The notes: generated by a model from the letters alone, not told the origin. A stretch of 64,000 nucleotides of DNA from Sorangium aterium (GCF_028368935.1 NZ_JAQNDK010000007.1:372001-436000); one strand, 5' to 3'. Counted from the stretch's first letter, positions 35,790 through 46,201 are shown. Numbers and translations are program-made.

Positions 35790-36115
35790 CGCCGCCGCGC
35801 GGCCGCCGGTGCCCTGGTTCGACGGCCTGCCGCCGGACGAGCGGCACGCCCACACGGCGTCCGTGGTGGGCATGGCGGGGTGCGCGCCGCGCCAGGCGAT
35901 CGCGCCTATGCACGGGCGGCGAGCCACGATTGCACGGATCTGCTCTACGACGATGTTGAAAGCCTATCAGTCGGTCGACTGACGTGCTCCTGAGAAGGGT
36001 TGTGTGGAGGCCAGTTGCTCGTCGACGTACTCCCGCCCACGCGCCGTCTTGTGATGGCTGTGGCAGCGAGGATGCTGGCCGCAGCGTGGAGCGGCGCGCA
36101 TGGCTTCGTGGTGCG
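35790..36115. other. Gap between the AraC remnant and the response regulator
   Basis: 326 bp with no gene I can support. A minus-strand frame (AIAWRGAHPAMPTTDAVWACRSSGG) is open and protein-like for about 50 codons before stopping at 35751. It may be part of the same decayed locus. Confidence 0.35.
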
Positions 36116-36586
36116 TCAGCCGCGCATCGAGACGAGGGTCTGGACCACGAGCCGCAGGTCGTCCACGTCGAGCGGCTTGTCGAGCACCGCGTCGGCGCCC
36201 AGGCGGTAGGCTTCCGCGTGCGTCTCCGGGTCGCCGAACGCGGTGATGAGGACCACCGGCGTGGTCCAGTCGTCGCGGCGCAGCCCGGCCAGCAGATCGA
36301 GTCCGCTCGCGCCTGGCATCCGGATGTCGCTCACCACGACATCGACCGGGGCGCCGTTCCCGGAGATGAGCGCTTCGCCCATCAGCTCGAGGAGGTGCTT
36401 GGCGTCGTGCGCCTCCAGGACCTCGTAGCCGTCGCGGCGGAGGGCGGTGGCGAGGAGCAGCCTCAACTCCTTGTCGTCCTCGGCGAGCAGCACGCGGATG
36501 CGGGTCGCGCCGGGGTGGACGCGCGGCACCGGCTCAGGGGGCGTATTCAGGATCGAGGCAAGACCGCGCATCGAGTCGTGGGGCAT
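36116..36586 (-). CDS. Single-domain response regulator
   Basis: 156 residues from the ATG at 36584-36586, chosen for the AAGGAGAG site before it. After a 30-residue N-terminal extension the receiver domain has IRVLLAEDDKE (acidic pair), VVVSDIRMPG with phospho-accepting Asp 87, the conserved Thr in VVLITAFG and the Lys in ADAVLDKPLD. No output domain follows, so it works as a CheY/Spo0F-like relay or through protein binding. There is no kinase next to it; the NtrB/NtrC-like pair further right has its own receiver. A short repeat array lies directly upstream. Confidence 0.9.
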   Translation of the reverse strand: MPHDSMRGLASILNTPPEPVPRVHPGATRIRVLLAEDDKELRLLLATALRRDGYEVLEAHDAKHLLELMGEALISGNGAPVDVVVSDIRMPGASGLDLLAGLRRDDWTTPVVLITAFGDPETHAEAYRLGADAVLDKPLDVDDLRLVVQTLVSMRG

Positions 36587-36648
36587 CGGGCTCTCTCCTT
36601 GGTGAGCGGTCTGTATTGCAGGCCGCGTGCCGCCCACCGGCGGCCGTC

Positions 36649-36775
36649 CGGAACCGACCCAGGTTGGGGTGGCCGGAACCGACCCAGGTTGAGGTGACCG
36701 CCCGGAACCGACCGAGGTTGAGGTGGCCGGAACCGACCGAGGTTGAGGTGGCCGGAACCGACCCAGGTTGAGGCG
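36649..36775. repeat. Array of five CCGGAACCGACC(C/G)AGGTTGAGGTGG units
   Basis: Five copies of a roughly 25-bp unit (CGGAACCGACCCAGGTTGAG and a few more bases) with C/G variation lie upstream of the response-regulator start. The unit shares ACCGAGGTTGAGG with the in-gene repeat at 23571. Being within 65-190 bp of the start, it may overlap the promoter. Confidence 0.85.
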
Positions 36776-36935
36776 GACGGGCGGGTTGCAGGGGTGATCC
36801 CCCCGCGTCGGCCATCCGGGGTGGGGCGTCGTTCCCCGTCCGGGGTATTCCTCCGCGCCTCAGCCGCCGGTCTCCTCCACCGCCGATCCGCGCTCGGCGC
36901 CTGGCTCCGCGGCCTCTTCTACCCCGCCTACCCTC

Positions 36936-38318
<1,383 letters not shown>

Positions 38319-38454
38319 CCTCACCTCGATGGCGCGCCCGCCACCTCTCCTCGATAGCTCGCGTAATACAGCGCATCGCCCGCGGCCAGCCGCGGCGCGG
38401 CGGCCGCCCTGGCGAGCGCGCCCTCGCCCTCGGCTCGCGGCCGCCGGGCGCGCG

Positions 38455-39939
38455 TCATCCTGCGCCATCCGCGCCATCCTGCCCGCTCGGCGCGAGGTAC
38501 ACAGTGAACGTCGAGCCCTTGCCGAGCTCGCTCTCCACCTCGATCCAGCCGCCGTGCTCGCGCACGATCCCGTAGGACACGCTCAGCCCGAGGCCCGTGC
38601 CCTCGCCGACGTTCTTCGTGGTGAAGAACGGCTCGAAGATGCGGGGGATGTTCTCCGGCGCGACCCCCTCGCCGCCGTCGGTCACCCGGACGGCGACGTG
38701 CTCGCCCGCGGCGCCGCCGTGGTCGGCCGGCGGGCGCGCCTCGGCGCGCTCCACCCGCACGGTGAGCTCGCCGCCCCGCTTCATCGACTGCATGCCGTTC
38801 ATGATGAGGTTCGTGAGCACCTGCTGCATCTGCCCCGAGTCCACCTCGGCGTGCGCCGCCCCGCCGGCCGCCTCGTCGAGGCGGAGCGTCACGCTCCGCC
38901 TCCGGGCGAGGGGCTCCAGGAGCGCCAGCGTCTGGCGCGCGATGTGCGCGAGATCGGCCGGCGCCTTCTGCGCCACCCGGCGGCGCGCGAAGTCCAGCAG
39001 CTGCCGGATGATCTTCGTCATCCGGTCCGCCTGCTCGGCGATGATGCGCGCGCTCTCCGCCGCCTCCTCCTGCGGCAGGCCGCGCGCGATCATCTTGGCG
39101 CGGCCGCCCACCACGTTGAGCGGCGTGCCGAGCTCGTGCGCGAGCCCCGACGCCAGCTTGCCCACGGTGGTGAGCCGATCCGCGTGCCGGAGCTGCTCCA
39201 GCGCGGCGATGCGCGCGGTCGTCTCGCGGGCCGCGCGCTCGCGCGCCTCGGCCAGGTGCTCGCACATCGCGTTGATCTCGTGGGCGATCCGCCCGAGCTC
39301 GTCGCGCTGCGGCAGGAGCAGCGGCCCGCCGAGGTCGCCCTCGCCGATCCGCCGCGCCTTGTCGACGAGCCGCCGCGTCGGGCGCCCGACGAGGACCTGC
39401 CCGAAGGTCATCGCCAGGAGCCCGCTCAGCGCCGCGAGGGCGACGATGGTGACCACGGTGTTGACCACGCTCGCCTGGACGTACGTCTCTTCTTCCTCGA
39501 GCGACTCGGAGATCTCGATGGCGCCGGCGCGCCCGGGCTCCACCGCGACGGGCGCGTACGTGTAGAAGCGCCCGCTCTTGTCGCCCTCGCGCTCGAGCCG
39601 GAAGACCTCGGTGCCGTGCGAGAGCTCCGCGATCTCGGCGGCGGGCAGCGCGGGCGCGAAGCGATCCCCGGCCGGCGCGTCGAGCCACACCCAGCGGAAG
39701 CGCACGCCATCCTCGCGCTCGCTCATCTCGTCGAGCAGCTGGAGCGCCTGGCCCATCCCGTCCCGGCGCCACGTCTCGACAACCGCCGCGCGGAGCGCGA
39801 TGCCGATGAGGTGCTCGTCGCGCCGCATGTCCGCCTCGAAGAGCGCCCGCTCGCGCCGGACGGAGAGATAACCGTACAGGCCCAGCGCCGCGCACATGAC
39901 GAGGACGAGGGCCAAGGTGAGCTTGCTGGCGAGCCGCAT
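38455..39939 (-). CDS. Membrane histidine kinase (NtrB/ZraS-like), partner of the NtrC-type regulator
   Basis: 494 residues from the ATG at 39937-39939. TM1 (LTLALVLVMCAALGLYGYL) and TM2 (VVTIVALAALSGLLAMTF, about 162-179) enclose a periplasmic sensor of about 130 residues. A HAMP (GRPTRRLVDKARRIGEGDL) and a coiled coil follow. The HisKA box, LASGLAHELGTPLN, has His 268. The ATPase domain has LTNLIMNGMQSM (N box), VTDGGEGVAPENIPRIFEPFFTTK (G1/F) and GTGLGLSVSYGIV (G2). It autophosphorylates on a signal from the envelope and passes phosphate to the regulator downstream. Signal unknown; the layout resembles metal or envelope-stress sensors of the ZraS type. Confidence 0.93.
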   Translation of the reverse strand: MRLASKLTLALVLVMCAALGLYGYLSVRRERALFEADMRRDEHLIGIALRAAVVETWRRDGMGQALQLLDEMSEREDGVRFRWVWLDAPAGDRFAPALPAAEIAELSHGTEVFRLEREGDKSGRFYTYAPVAVEPGRAGAIEISESLEEEETYVQASVVNTVVTIVALAALSGLLAMTFGQVLVGRPTRRLVDKARRIGEGDLGGPLLLPQRDELGRIAHEINAMCEHLAEARERAARETTARIAALEQLRHADRLTTVGKLASGLAHELGTPLNVVGGRAKMIARGLPQEEAAESARIIAEQADRMTKIIRQLLDFARRRVAQKAPADLAHIARQTLALLEPLARRRSVTLRLDEAAGGAAHAEVDSGQMQQVLTNLIMNGMQSMKRGGELTVRVERAEARPPADHGGAAGEHVAVRVTDGGEGVAPENIPRIFEPFFTTKNVGEGTGLGLSVSYGIVREHGGWIEVESELGKGSTFTVYLAPSGQDGADGAG

Positions 39940-40077
39940 GGGGTCGCCGGCTAGGATGCAGGACGCGTACGCATTCTCAAGGTGCGCGTCCGCACGCCGG
40001 CCCGCCCGGGCCCGCCCCGGATCGCCCCGATGGGGCAAAACTCCCCTGGACGGGCCCCCGCGGCCCGCGGCGCGGCG

Positions 40078-41079
40078 TCACCTGCGCTCCACGTCCTCCC
40101 ACGAGCCCGTCGCCGCGAGCTGCGGCGCGGGCACCGGCGCCGACCAGCGCAGCGGCAGCGCGCCCTCCCGCCAGACGCCCTCGGCCACGTGGAACCGCAG
40201 GAGCCGCTGGGCGCCGGCGAAGGCCGAGAGCTCCGGCCCGTCCCAGAGCACCTCGGCCTCGCCGGTCAGCGACAGCACCCCGCCGGAGGCGAAGTCGACG
40301 AAGAGCACCCCGGCGCGCGGGTTCATCGCCAGGTTGCCGAACGTGTTGAACATGGAGTTCCCGGTGAAATCCGGCGAGGTCAGGACGGTGTGGCCGTCCT
40401 CCTCGGTCACGCGCACGAAGCCCGGCTTGCCGCCCCGGTGGGACACGTCGGCGCCCTCGATCGCGTCGCCTCCCCGCGCGGCCGGCGCCGCGGTCGCGAT
40501 GAAGAACGTGTCCGCGCGGCGGATCCGCGCCGCCGCGCCGGCGGACAGCGCCGGCCCTTCCGGCAGCGCCGGGGGCGCGGGAGCCACGTCCGGCGCCCTC
40601 ACGAGCTCGGGCTCCCGCGCCTGGATGTACTGCGCGCAGTTGCCGAAGCTCTGCCCGACCTCGACCACGAAGCCTTGCTCGCCGGCCGCGCTGATCGTCC
40701 CGTTCATCCGGTTTCGGCGGCGGGTCTCCAGCTGAATGCCGAGGAGGCCGACGGGCGCGCCGGCCACGAGGTGCGGGCCGAGCGGATCGCCGGCTCCCGG
40801 GCGAGCCTTCACCGCGAGCGTCCGCGGATCCGGGGACGAGATGAACCCCGGCTGCCCCACGACGATCGAGGCCCACGGCCGGCGCCCTGCGTCGAGGGCC
40901 CCGACGAGCAGGAACGGCAGCTGCGCGAACAGCTCGCGGTGCTGGTCGGGCATGAAGTCCCGGATGATCCGGCGCCCGGCCTTCTCGGCGCGCTCGCGCG
41001 CCCCGGCCCGCGCCTGCATGGCCATCTCGCCCGGGTGATAGGGCGAGCCCTCCCTTGTCCACCCGGGCAGGGAGGTCAC
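40078..41079 (-). CDS. PNPOx-like FMN-binding split-barrel protein
   Basis: 333 residues from a GTG at 41077-41079 that overlaps the GST stop (GTGA), so the two are coupled. A first split-barrel module contains FMPDQHRELFAQLPFLLVGALDAGRRPWASIVVGQPGF. A second has ADTFFIATAA, SHRGGKPGFVRV and SMFNTFGNLAMNPRAGVLFVDFASGG, the FMN-binding pyridoxamine-phosphate-oxidase-like barrel. MNGTISAAGEQGFVVEVGQSFGNCAQYIQ lies between. Proteins of this layout are often paired with a GST and are thought to be flavin or heme-type redox enzymes; PNP oxidase activity itself is unlikely. The pairing and the divergent LysR suggest a detoxification unit. Confidence 0.82.
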   Translation of the reverse strand: MTSLPGWTREGSPYHPGEMAMQARAGARERAEKAGRRIIRDFMPDQHRELFAQLPFLLVGALDAGRRPWASIVVGQPGFISSPDPRTLAVKARPGAGDPLGPHLVAGAPVGLLGIQLETRRRNRMNGTISAAGEQGFVVEVGQSFGNCAQYIQAREPELVRAPDVAPAPPALPEGPALSAGAAARIRRADTFFIATAAPAARGGDAIEGADVSHRGGKPGFVRVTEEDGHTVLTSPDFTGNSMFNTFGNLAMNPRAGVLFVDFASGGVLSLTGEAEVLWDGPELSAFAGAQRLLRFHVAEGVWREGALPLRWSAPVPAPQLAATGSWEDVERR

Positions 41080-41699
41080 GACAGCGCCTTCTTCATCGGC
41101 ACGAAGCCGGGCAGCGCCTCCACGCGGGCGAGCCACGCGCGCAGGTTCCCGTACGGATCCAGCGACACGCCGCCCTCGGGCGCGTGCGCCGTGTACGTGT
41201 AGATCGCGATGTCCGCGAGGGTCGGCTCGTCGCCGGCCAGGAAGCGCTGGTTCGCGAGGTGCTGGTCGATCACCGCGAAGAGCTGCGCGGCGATCCCCTT
41301 GGCCTGCTCGACGTCCAGCTTGCGGCCGAACACGCTCGCGGCGCGCGCCGCCGCGGGCCCCGCCACGAGCTGCCCGGCGGCCACGGAGAGCCACCGCTGC
41401 ACGTGCGCCGCCGCCACCGGATCGCGCGGGAGCCAGCGCCCCGACGGGTCGTACCGCGTCGCCAGGTACACGAGGATCGCGTTGCTGTCGGCCAGCGTCA
41501 CGTCGCCGTCCTCGATCACGGGCACCTGACCGAACGCGTTCTTGCTCAGGAACTCGGGCGACTTGTGCGCGCCGCCCTTCAGATCGACGTCGACCTTCTC
41601 GAACGGCAGCCGCAGCAGCGACAGGAACAGCTCCACGCGGTGCGCGTGTCCCGAGAGCGCATAGCGGTAGAGGCGGATGGGGCTGGCAGGGAGGGTCAT
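41076..41699 (-). CDS. Glutathione S-transferase
   Basis: 207 residues from the ATG at 41697-41699. The N-terminal thioredoxin-like domain runs IRLYRYALSGHAHRVELFLSLLRLPFEKVDVDL to FGQVPVIEDGDVTLADSNAILVYLATRY, with the cis-Pro (QVPVI) and the ADSNAI gamma-Glu site. The Ser in LSGHAHR is the likely catalytic residue. The C-terminal helical domain has FLAGDEPTLADIAIYTYTAHAPEGG, the N-capping box. It conjugates or reduces electrophiles with glutathione in the cytosol. It is the first gene of a two-gene unit with the PNPOx-like gene and divergent from a LysR regulator, its probable controller. Confidence 0.93.
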   Translation of the reverse strand: MTLPASPIRLYRYALSGHAHRVELFLSLLRLPFEKVDVDLKGGAHKSPEFLSKNAFGQVPVIEDGDVTLADSNAILVYLATRYDPSGRWLPRDPVAAAHVQRWLSVAAGQLVAGPAAARAASVFGRKLDVEQAKGIAAQLFAVIDQHLANQRFLAGDEPTLADIAIYTYTAHAPEGGVSLDPYGNLRAWLARVEALPGFVPMKKALS

Positions 41700-41800
41700 C
41701 GAGGGGTCCTTTCGGCTGTGGATGTCAGCGGAGAGCGGAACAGCCCGCGTGGGCCTCCCGCGCTCGCCGAGCCAGGATGTCCATTCCCGTGGCCAAGGGT

Positions 41801-41841
41801 AATGGTCGTCCTTGACAAGGGACCATTTCAGAAAATGGAAT
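41801..41841. promoter_or_regulatory. Divergent LysR/GST control region with two inverted repeats
   Basis: AATGGTC (41801-41807) is inverted as GACCATT (41821-41827) with 13 bases between. CCATTT-CAGA-AAATGG (41823-41838) is a second perfect inverted repeat overlapping it. TTGACA at 41812-41817 with TGGAAT 18 bases on gives a sigma-70-like promoter for the lysR gene. The overlap fits LysR autoregulation. Confidence 0.6.
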
Positions 41842-41847
41842 AATCCG

Positions 41848-42750
41848 ATGGATCGCCTCGACTCCATGCGCGTGTTCGTGGCCGTCGCCGAGGAGGAGGG
41901 CTTCGCGCCGGCCGCGCGGCGGCTGTCCATGTCGCCGCCGGCGGTGACGCGGGCCATCGCTGCGCTCGAGGAGCGCATCGGCACCCGGCTCCTGCACCGC
42001 ACGACGCGCGTCGTCCGCCTGACCGAGGCGGGCGCCCGGTACCTCGCGGATTGCAAGCGGATCCTCGGCGAGATCGAGGAGGCCGAGGCGTCCGCGGCCG
42101 GGTCCCATACCGCGTTGCGAGGGCAGATCGGCGTGACGGCGCCCGTCCTGTTCGGGCGAATGTTCGTCGCGCCGGCCCTCTTCGACTTCCTCGCTCTCCA
42201 TCCGCGCGTGTCGGCGCGGACGCTGCTCGTCGACCGCATCGTCGACATGCTCGATGAGGGGCTCGACGTCGCCGTCCGGATAGCCCATCTCCCGGACTCG
42301 TCGCTCAGCGCGATCCGCGTCGGCTCGGTGCGGCGGGTGGTCTGCGCGTCGCCGGGGTGCCTGGCCGCGCGGGGCGAGCCCAGGGCGCCGGCCGATCTGG
42401 CGCGGCTCGACACGATCGGCTTCTCGCCGACGGGCTCACCCGAGGAGTGGTCGTTCGGGTCGGGCTCACGGGTCGAGAGTGTCTTTCCAACATCGCAGCT
42501 CCTCGTCAACACCGCCGACGTCGCCATCGCGGCGGCCGTGGCCGGGCGGGGGTTCGCGCGGGTGCTCTCGTATCAGATCGGCCCGGAGCTGCGCGCCGGG
42601 CGCCTCTCGATCGTGCTCGCCGCGCACGAGCCCCCGCCGGTCCCCATCCATGTCGTCCATCTGGAGGGCCGGCGGGCGGCGGCCAGGGTGCGCGCGTTCG
42701 TCGATTTCCTTGTCGAGCGGCTCCGGTCCGAGGCGTGGCTGAGCTGCTGA
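41848..42750 (+). CDS. LysR-type regulator, probable controller of the GST/PNPOx unit
   Basis: 300 residues from ATG 41848. The winged HTH is MRVFVAVAEEEGFAPAARRLSMSPPAVTRAIAALEERIGTRLLHRTTRVVRLTEAG, followed by the two-lobed ligand domain (GQIGVTAPVLFGRMFVAPALFDFLALHPRV...). It belongs to the CrgA/DmlR-like branch. The N-terminus directly follows the TTGACA/TGGAAT promoter, so the message would have almost no leader. It is divergent from the GST gene over a 148-bp region with nested inverted repeats, the usual arrangement for a LysR protein acting on its neighbour. The inducer is unknown. Confidence 0.9.
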   Translation: MDRLDSMRVFVAVAEEEGFAPAARRLSMSPPAVTRAIAALEERIGTRLLHRTTRVVRLTEAGARYLADCKRILGEIEEAEASAAGSHTALRGQIGVTAPVLFGRMFVAPALFDFLALHPRVSARTLLVDRIVDMLDEGLDVAVRIAHLPDSSLSAIRVGSVRRVVCASPGCLAARGEPRAPADLARLDTIGFSPTGSPEEWSFGSGSRVESVFPTSQLLVNTADVAIAAAVAGRGFARVLSYQIGPELRAGRLSIVLAAHEPPPVPIHVVHLEGRRAAARVRAFVDFLVERLRSEAWLSC

Positions 42751-42783
42751 GCTCGTGACCGCAGCCCGTCGAGCGAGCTCAGC
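42746..42783. terminator. Bidirectional hairpin between lysR and ahpF
   Basis: GCTGAGCTCG (42746-42755) and CGAGCTCAGC (42774-42783) are perfect 10-bp inverted repeats around an 18-base loop. They span the lysR stop and end 11 bases before the ahpF stop, and so could serve both convergent genes. Confidence 0.65.
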
Positions 42784-42793
42784 CGGAGGGCGC

Positions 42794-44356
42794 TCAGTCG
42801 GCCGGCGCGGTGGCGCGGATGAGGTGCTCGAAGGCCCCGAGGGCGGCCTTCGCGCCGTCGCCGAGGGCGACGACGATCTGCTTGAACGGCGTGGTCGTCA
42901 TGTCGCCGGCGGCGAAGAGGCCGGGCACCGACGTCTGCCCGCGATCGTTGACGACGACCTCGCCGAGGCCGTTGAGCTCCACCGTCCCCTTGATGAACCG
43001 GGTGTTGGGGAGGAGGCCGATCTGCACGAACACGCCCTCGACCTCGATCTGGTTCTGCTCCTTCGTCTCTGTGTGCGCCCAGCGGAGCCCGACGACCTTC
43101 TGCCCGTCGCCCACCACCTCGGTCGTGCGCGCGCGGGTGATGATCTCGACGTTGGGCATGCTCTTGAGCTTGCGAACGAGGACCGCGTCGGCGCGGAGGG
43201 CGGGGGCGATCTCGAGCAGGGTGACGTGGCCGACCACGCCCGCGAGATCGATCGCCGCCTCGACGCCGGAGTTGCCGCCGCCGATGACGGCGACCCGCTT
43301 TCCCTTGAACAGCGGTCCGTCGCAGTGCGGGCAGTACGTCACGCCCTTGGTCCGGTACTCGGCCTCGCCGGGGACGTTCATGTCGCGCCACCGGGCGCCC
43401 GTCGCCAGGACGACGCTCTTCGCGCGGAGCGTGGCGCCGCTCGCCAGGCGCAGCTCGAACGGCGAGCCGGGCGTGATCGACTCGACGCGCTCGTGCTTGA
43501 TGAGCTCGACGGGGTACGCGCGCACGTGTTGCTCGAGCGCCGCCGCGAGCTTGGGCCCGTCGGTCTCCACGACCGAGATGAGGTTCTCGATGGCGAGGGT
43601 GTCCATCACCTGCCCGCCGAAGCGCTCGGCGACGATGCCTGTGTCGAGGCCCTTGCGCGCCGCGTAGATGGCCGCCGAAGCGCCGGCGGGCCCGCCGCCG
43701 ACGATGAGCATGTCGAACGGCTTGCGCTGGTCGAGCGCCTCGACGCGCCTCTTCACGGAGGAGCCGTCGTCGAGCTTGGCGAGGATCTGCGCGAGCTCCA
43801 TCCGACCCTGGCCGAAGGGCTCGCCGTTCAGGAAGACGGTCGGCACGGCCATGACCTTCCGCTGCTCGACCTCGCCCCGGAAGAGGGCGCCATCGACGGC
43901 GACGTGGCGAACCCTCGGGTTCTTGGCCGCCATCAGGTTCAGCGCCTGCACGACGTCGGGGCAGTTCTGGCACGATTGAGAGAAGTAGGTCTCGAACCGG
44001 AGCTCGCCGTCGAGCCGCGCGATCTGCTCGAGCGCCTCTGCGCTCACCTTCGGCGGATAGCCGCCGACGTGCAGGAGCGCGAGGATCAGCGAGGTGAGCT
44101 CGTGACCGAGCGGGAGCCCCGCGAAGATCACGCGCGGCTCCTCGCCAGGGGAGTGGATGCCGAACGACGGCGTGCGCCCTTCGCCCTCGCGCTGCTCGTG
44201 GAGCTCGACGAGGGACGAGGCGCTCGCGACGTCGCGCAGGAGCGCGCGCATCTCCTCCGACCCCTGCGAGTCGTCGACGAAGGCGGTGACCGCGACGGGA
44301 CGGGTCAGCCGTCCGAGGACGTCGCGGAGCTGGGTCTTGATGGAGTCTTCGAGCAT
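42794..44356 (-). CDS. ahpF: Alkyl hydroperoxide reductase subunit F
   Basis: 520 residues from the ATG at 44354-44356, with GGAAGGA upstream. The N-terminal tandem thioredoxin-like domain ends in [15 protein letters not shown], the CxxC that hands electrons to AhpC. The rest is a thioredoxin-reductase-like flavoprotein: [21 protein letters not shown] for [12 protein letters not shown] as redox-active Cxx[15 protein letters not shown] for NADH, and [23 protein letters not shown] at the end. With AhpC it reduces hydrogen peroxide and organic peroxides with NADH. It lies 85 bp downstream of ahpC on the same strand. OxyR is encoded divergently from ahpC. Confidence 0.97.
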   Translation of the reverse strand: MLEDSIKTQLRDVLGRLTRPVAVTAFVDDSQGSEEMRALLRDVASASSLVELHEQREGEGRTPSFGIHSPGEEPRVIFAGLPLGHELTSLILALLHVGGYPPKVSAEALEQIARLDGELRFETYFSQSCQNCPDVVQALNLMAAKNPRVRHVAVDGALFRGEVEQRKVMAVPTVFLNGEPFGQGRMELAQILAKLDDGSSVKRRVEALDQRKPFDMLIVGGGPAGASAAIYAARKGLDTGIVAERFGGQVMDTLAIENLISVVETDGPKLAAALEQHVRAYPVELIKHERVESITPGSPFELRLASGATLRAKSVVLATGARWRDMNVPGEAEYRTKGVTYCPHCDGPLFKGKRVAVIGGGNSGVEAAIDLAGVVGHVTLLEIAPALRADAVLVRKLKSMPNVEIITRARTTEVVGDGQKVVGLRWAHTETKEQNQIEVEGVFVQIGLLPNTRFIKGTVELNGLGEVVVNDRGQTSVPGLFAAGDMTTTPFKQIVVALGDGAKAALGAFEHLIRATAPAD

Positions 44357-44441
44357 GGCTGCGTTCCTTCCGGCGAATACGAGCGGGTCACGAGCGCTGT
44401 CGGGCGTCGCCGCGCCACGCGCGCGGCGACGCCCGAACACC

Positions 44442-45005
44442 TCAGATCTTGCCGACGAGATCGAGCGACGGCTTGAGGGTCTTCGCGCCCTCGTCCCACT
44501 TCGCCGGGCAGACCTCGCCCGGGTGCGCGGCGACGTACTGGGCCGCCTTGGCCTTGCGGAGCATCTCCGCCGCGCTGCGGCCGATGCCGAGGTCGTGGAT
44601 CTCGTAGACCTTGATGACGCCGTCGGGGTTCACGAGGAACGAGCCGCGGAGCGCGAGGCCCTCCTCCTCGATGAGCACGCCGAAGTTGCGCGAGAGGGTG
44701 GCGGTCGGATCGCCGACGAGCGGGTATTTGACCTTCTTGATCGCCGCGGACGTGTCGTGCCACGCCTTGTGCGCGAAGTGCGTGTCGGTGGAGACGCCGT
44801 AGATCTCGACGCCCAGCTTCTGGAACTCGCCGTGGAGGTCCGCGAGGTCCTCGAGCTCGGTCGGGCACACGAAGGTGAAGTCCGCCGGGTAGAACACGAA
44901 GAGCGACCACTTGCCGAGGACCGACTCGTGCGAGACGTCCACGAACTTCCCCTGGTGGAACGCGGTGGCCTTGAACGGTTTGATGCGGGTGTTGATGAGC
45001 GACAT
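44442..45005 (-). CDS. ahpC: Alkyl hydroperoxide reductase subunit C (typical 2-Cys peroxiredoxin)
   Basis: 187 residues. The peroxidatic Cys 47 is in [10 protein letters not shown] and the resolving Cys 166 in [10 protein letters not shown], the Prx1/AhpC arrangement. [16 protein letters not shown] and [14 protein letters not shown] complete the active site (Arg and Thr). The C-terminal tail is full length with a canonical end ([10 protein letters not shown]). It reduces peroxides and is recycled by AhpF, whose gene follows. The promoter faces oxyR with a clear palindrome in between, so induction by oxidized OxyR is expected. Confidence 0.98.
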   Translation of the reverse strand: MSLINTRIKPFKATAFHQGKFVDVSHESVLGKWSLFVFYPADFTFVCPTELEDLADLHGEFQKLGVEIYGVSTDTHFAHKAWHDTSAAIKKVKYPLVGDPTATLSRNFGVLIEEEGLALRGSFLVNPDGVIKVYEIHDLGIGRSAAEMLRKAKAAQYVAAHPGEVCPAKWDEGAKTLKPSLDLVGKI

Positions 45006-45093
45006 TCTCTTTTCCTCGTTTCGGGGCGGGGGCGTCTCGTGCCTCCGCGCCAGCGAGAGGCAACGTGGTCGTTCTGCGCCCGCGGTGCCAATC

Positions 45094-45114
45094 GAACGAT
45101 TTTATGAATCGTTC
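45094..45114. promoter_or_regulatory. Putative OxyR operator between ahpC and oxyR
   Basis: GAACGATT-TTATG-AATCGTTC is a perfect 8-5-8 inverted repeat in the only AT-rich part of the divergent region. It contains ATCG half-sites (ATCG...CGAT and ATCG...TCATT), reminiscent of the ATAG/CTAT pattern bound by OxyR. It lies 89 bp from the ahpC start and 25 bp from the oxyR start, suited to activating one gene and repressing the other. Confidence 0.65.
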
Positions 45115-45138
45115 ATTTTTTATGATACTCCTCCGGCC

Positions 45139-46104
45139 ATGGACCTCGAGCAGGTGACGCTCACGCAGCTCCGCTACGCCGTGGCGGTGGAGCAGACCCG
45201 CAGCTTCCGCACCGCGGCCGAGCGCTGCCACGTCTCGCAGTCCGGGCTCAGCATGCAGGTCCAGAAGCTCGAGGAGCTCCTCGGAATCGTGCTGTTCGAC
45301 CGCAGCAAGAAGCCCGTCCTGGTGACCGAGGAGGGGGCGCGCGCCATCGCTCAGATGCGCGAGATCCTCCGGGAGACGGAGCGGCTCGGTCAGATCGTCG
45401 CCGGCGACGACGCTCCGGCGGGGCGCTACCGGCTGGGGATCATCCCGACCCTCGCTCCCACCGTGCTGCCCCTGTTCCTCGAGCCCTTCGTGAAGGCGCA
45501 CCCGCGCGTCGAGCTGTTCATCGAGGAGCTGAAGACCGAGGAGATCATCGAGCGGCTCGCCGCCGACACCCTCGACGCGGGGCTCGCTGCGACGCCGCTC
45601 CACGCTCCGGGGCTGAGCGAGACGCCCCTCGGACACGAGGCGATGGTCGCCTATCTCCCCGAGGGCGACCCGCTGCTCGACCGCAAGACGGTCACGCAGG
45701 CCAACCTCAGCGATCGCGAGCTGTGGGTGCTCCCGGAGGGGCACTGCTTCCGGAGCCAGGTGCTCTCGTATTGCAGGAGCGGCCAGGCGAGGCCCCCGCG
45801 CGGCGTCCAGCTCGAGAGCGGCAGCTTCGAGACGTTGATCGGCCTGGTCGACACCGGGCTCGGAGCGACCGTGCTGCCCGCGCTGGTGGCGCAGGGGCTG
45901 CCCCCGGACAAGCGCCGCGACCGCGTGCGGCCCCTCGCCCGGCCGATCCCGCTCCGGGAGATCGGGCTCGTCACGTCGCGAACCCAGCTGCGCAGGCGCG
46001 TCACCGAGTCGCTCGCGGCCGCGATCCGCGAGCACCTCGGCCGCGCGCTCGGGCCCTCGCCCCCGGGCGGGAGCGTGCTCGATCCGCTGCTCCCCGAGGG
46101 CTGA
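45139..46104 (+). CDS. oxyR: Peroxide-sensing LysR regulator OxyR
   Basis: 321 residues from ATG 45139. The HTH is LTQLRYAVAVEQTRSFRTAAERCHVSQSGLSMQVQKLEELLG. In the ligand domain, GHCFRSQVLSYC places Cys 203 and Cys 212 nine residues apart, exactly as the redox pair Cys199/Cys208 of E. coli OxyR. The disulfide forms when peroxide rises and switches the protein to activator. GVQLESGSFETLIGLVDTGLGATVLPAL is the conserved second lobe. The C-terminus is about 15 residues longer than E. coli's and Pro/Gly-rich. It is divergent from ahpC. Confidence 0.95.
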   Translation: MDLEQVTLTQLRYAVAVEQTRSFRTAAERCHVSQSGLSMQVQKLEELLGIVLFDRSKKPVLVTEEGARAIAQMREILRETERLGQIVAGDDAPAGRYRLGIIPTLAPTVLPLFLEPFVKAHPRVELFIEELKTEEIIERLAADTLDAGLAATPLHAPGLSETPLGHEAMVAYLPEGDPLLDRKTVTQANLSDRELWVLPEGHCFRSQVLSYCRSGQARPPRGVQLESGSFETLIGLVDTGLGATVLPALVAQGLPPDKRRDRVRPLARPIPLREIGLVTSRTQLRRRVTESLAAAIREHLGRALGPSPPGGSVLDPLLPEG

Positions 46105-46201
46105 CGAGGCGTCCTCCACGCATCCAAGGGGCCGCGTTCACTGCGCAGCAGGCGGGAGCTCGTCCAGCGGCGGATGCCAGCGCGCGGAAGGTGTTGACCC
46201 G

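Noticed and set aside
41725-42288. Minus-strand frame under the LysR gene
   Set aside because: Antisense shadow; the LysR HTH is unmistakable on the plus strand.
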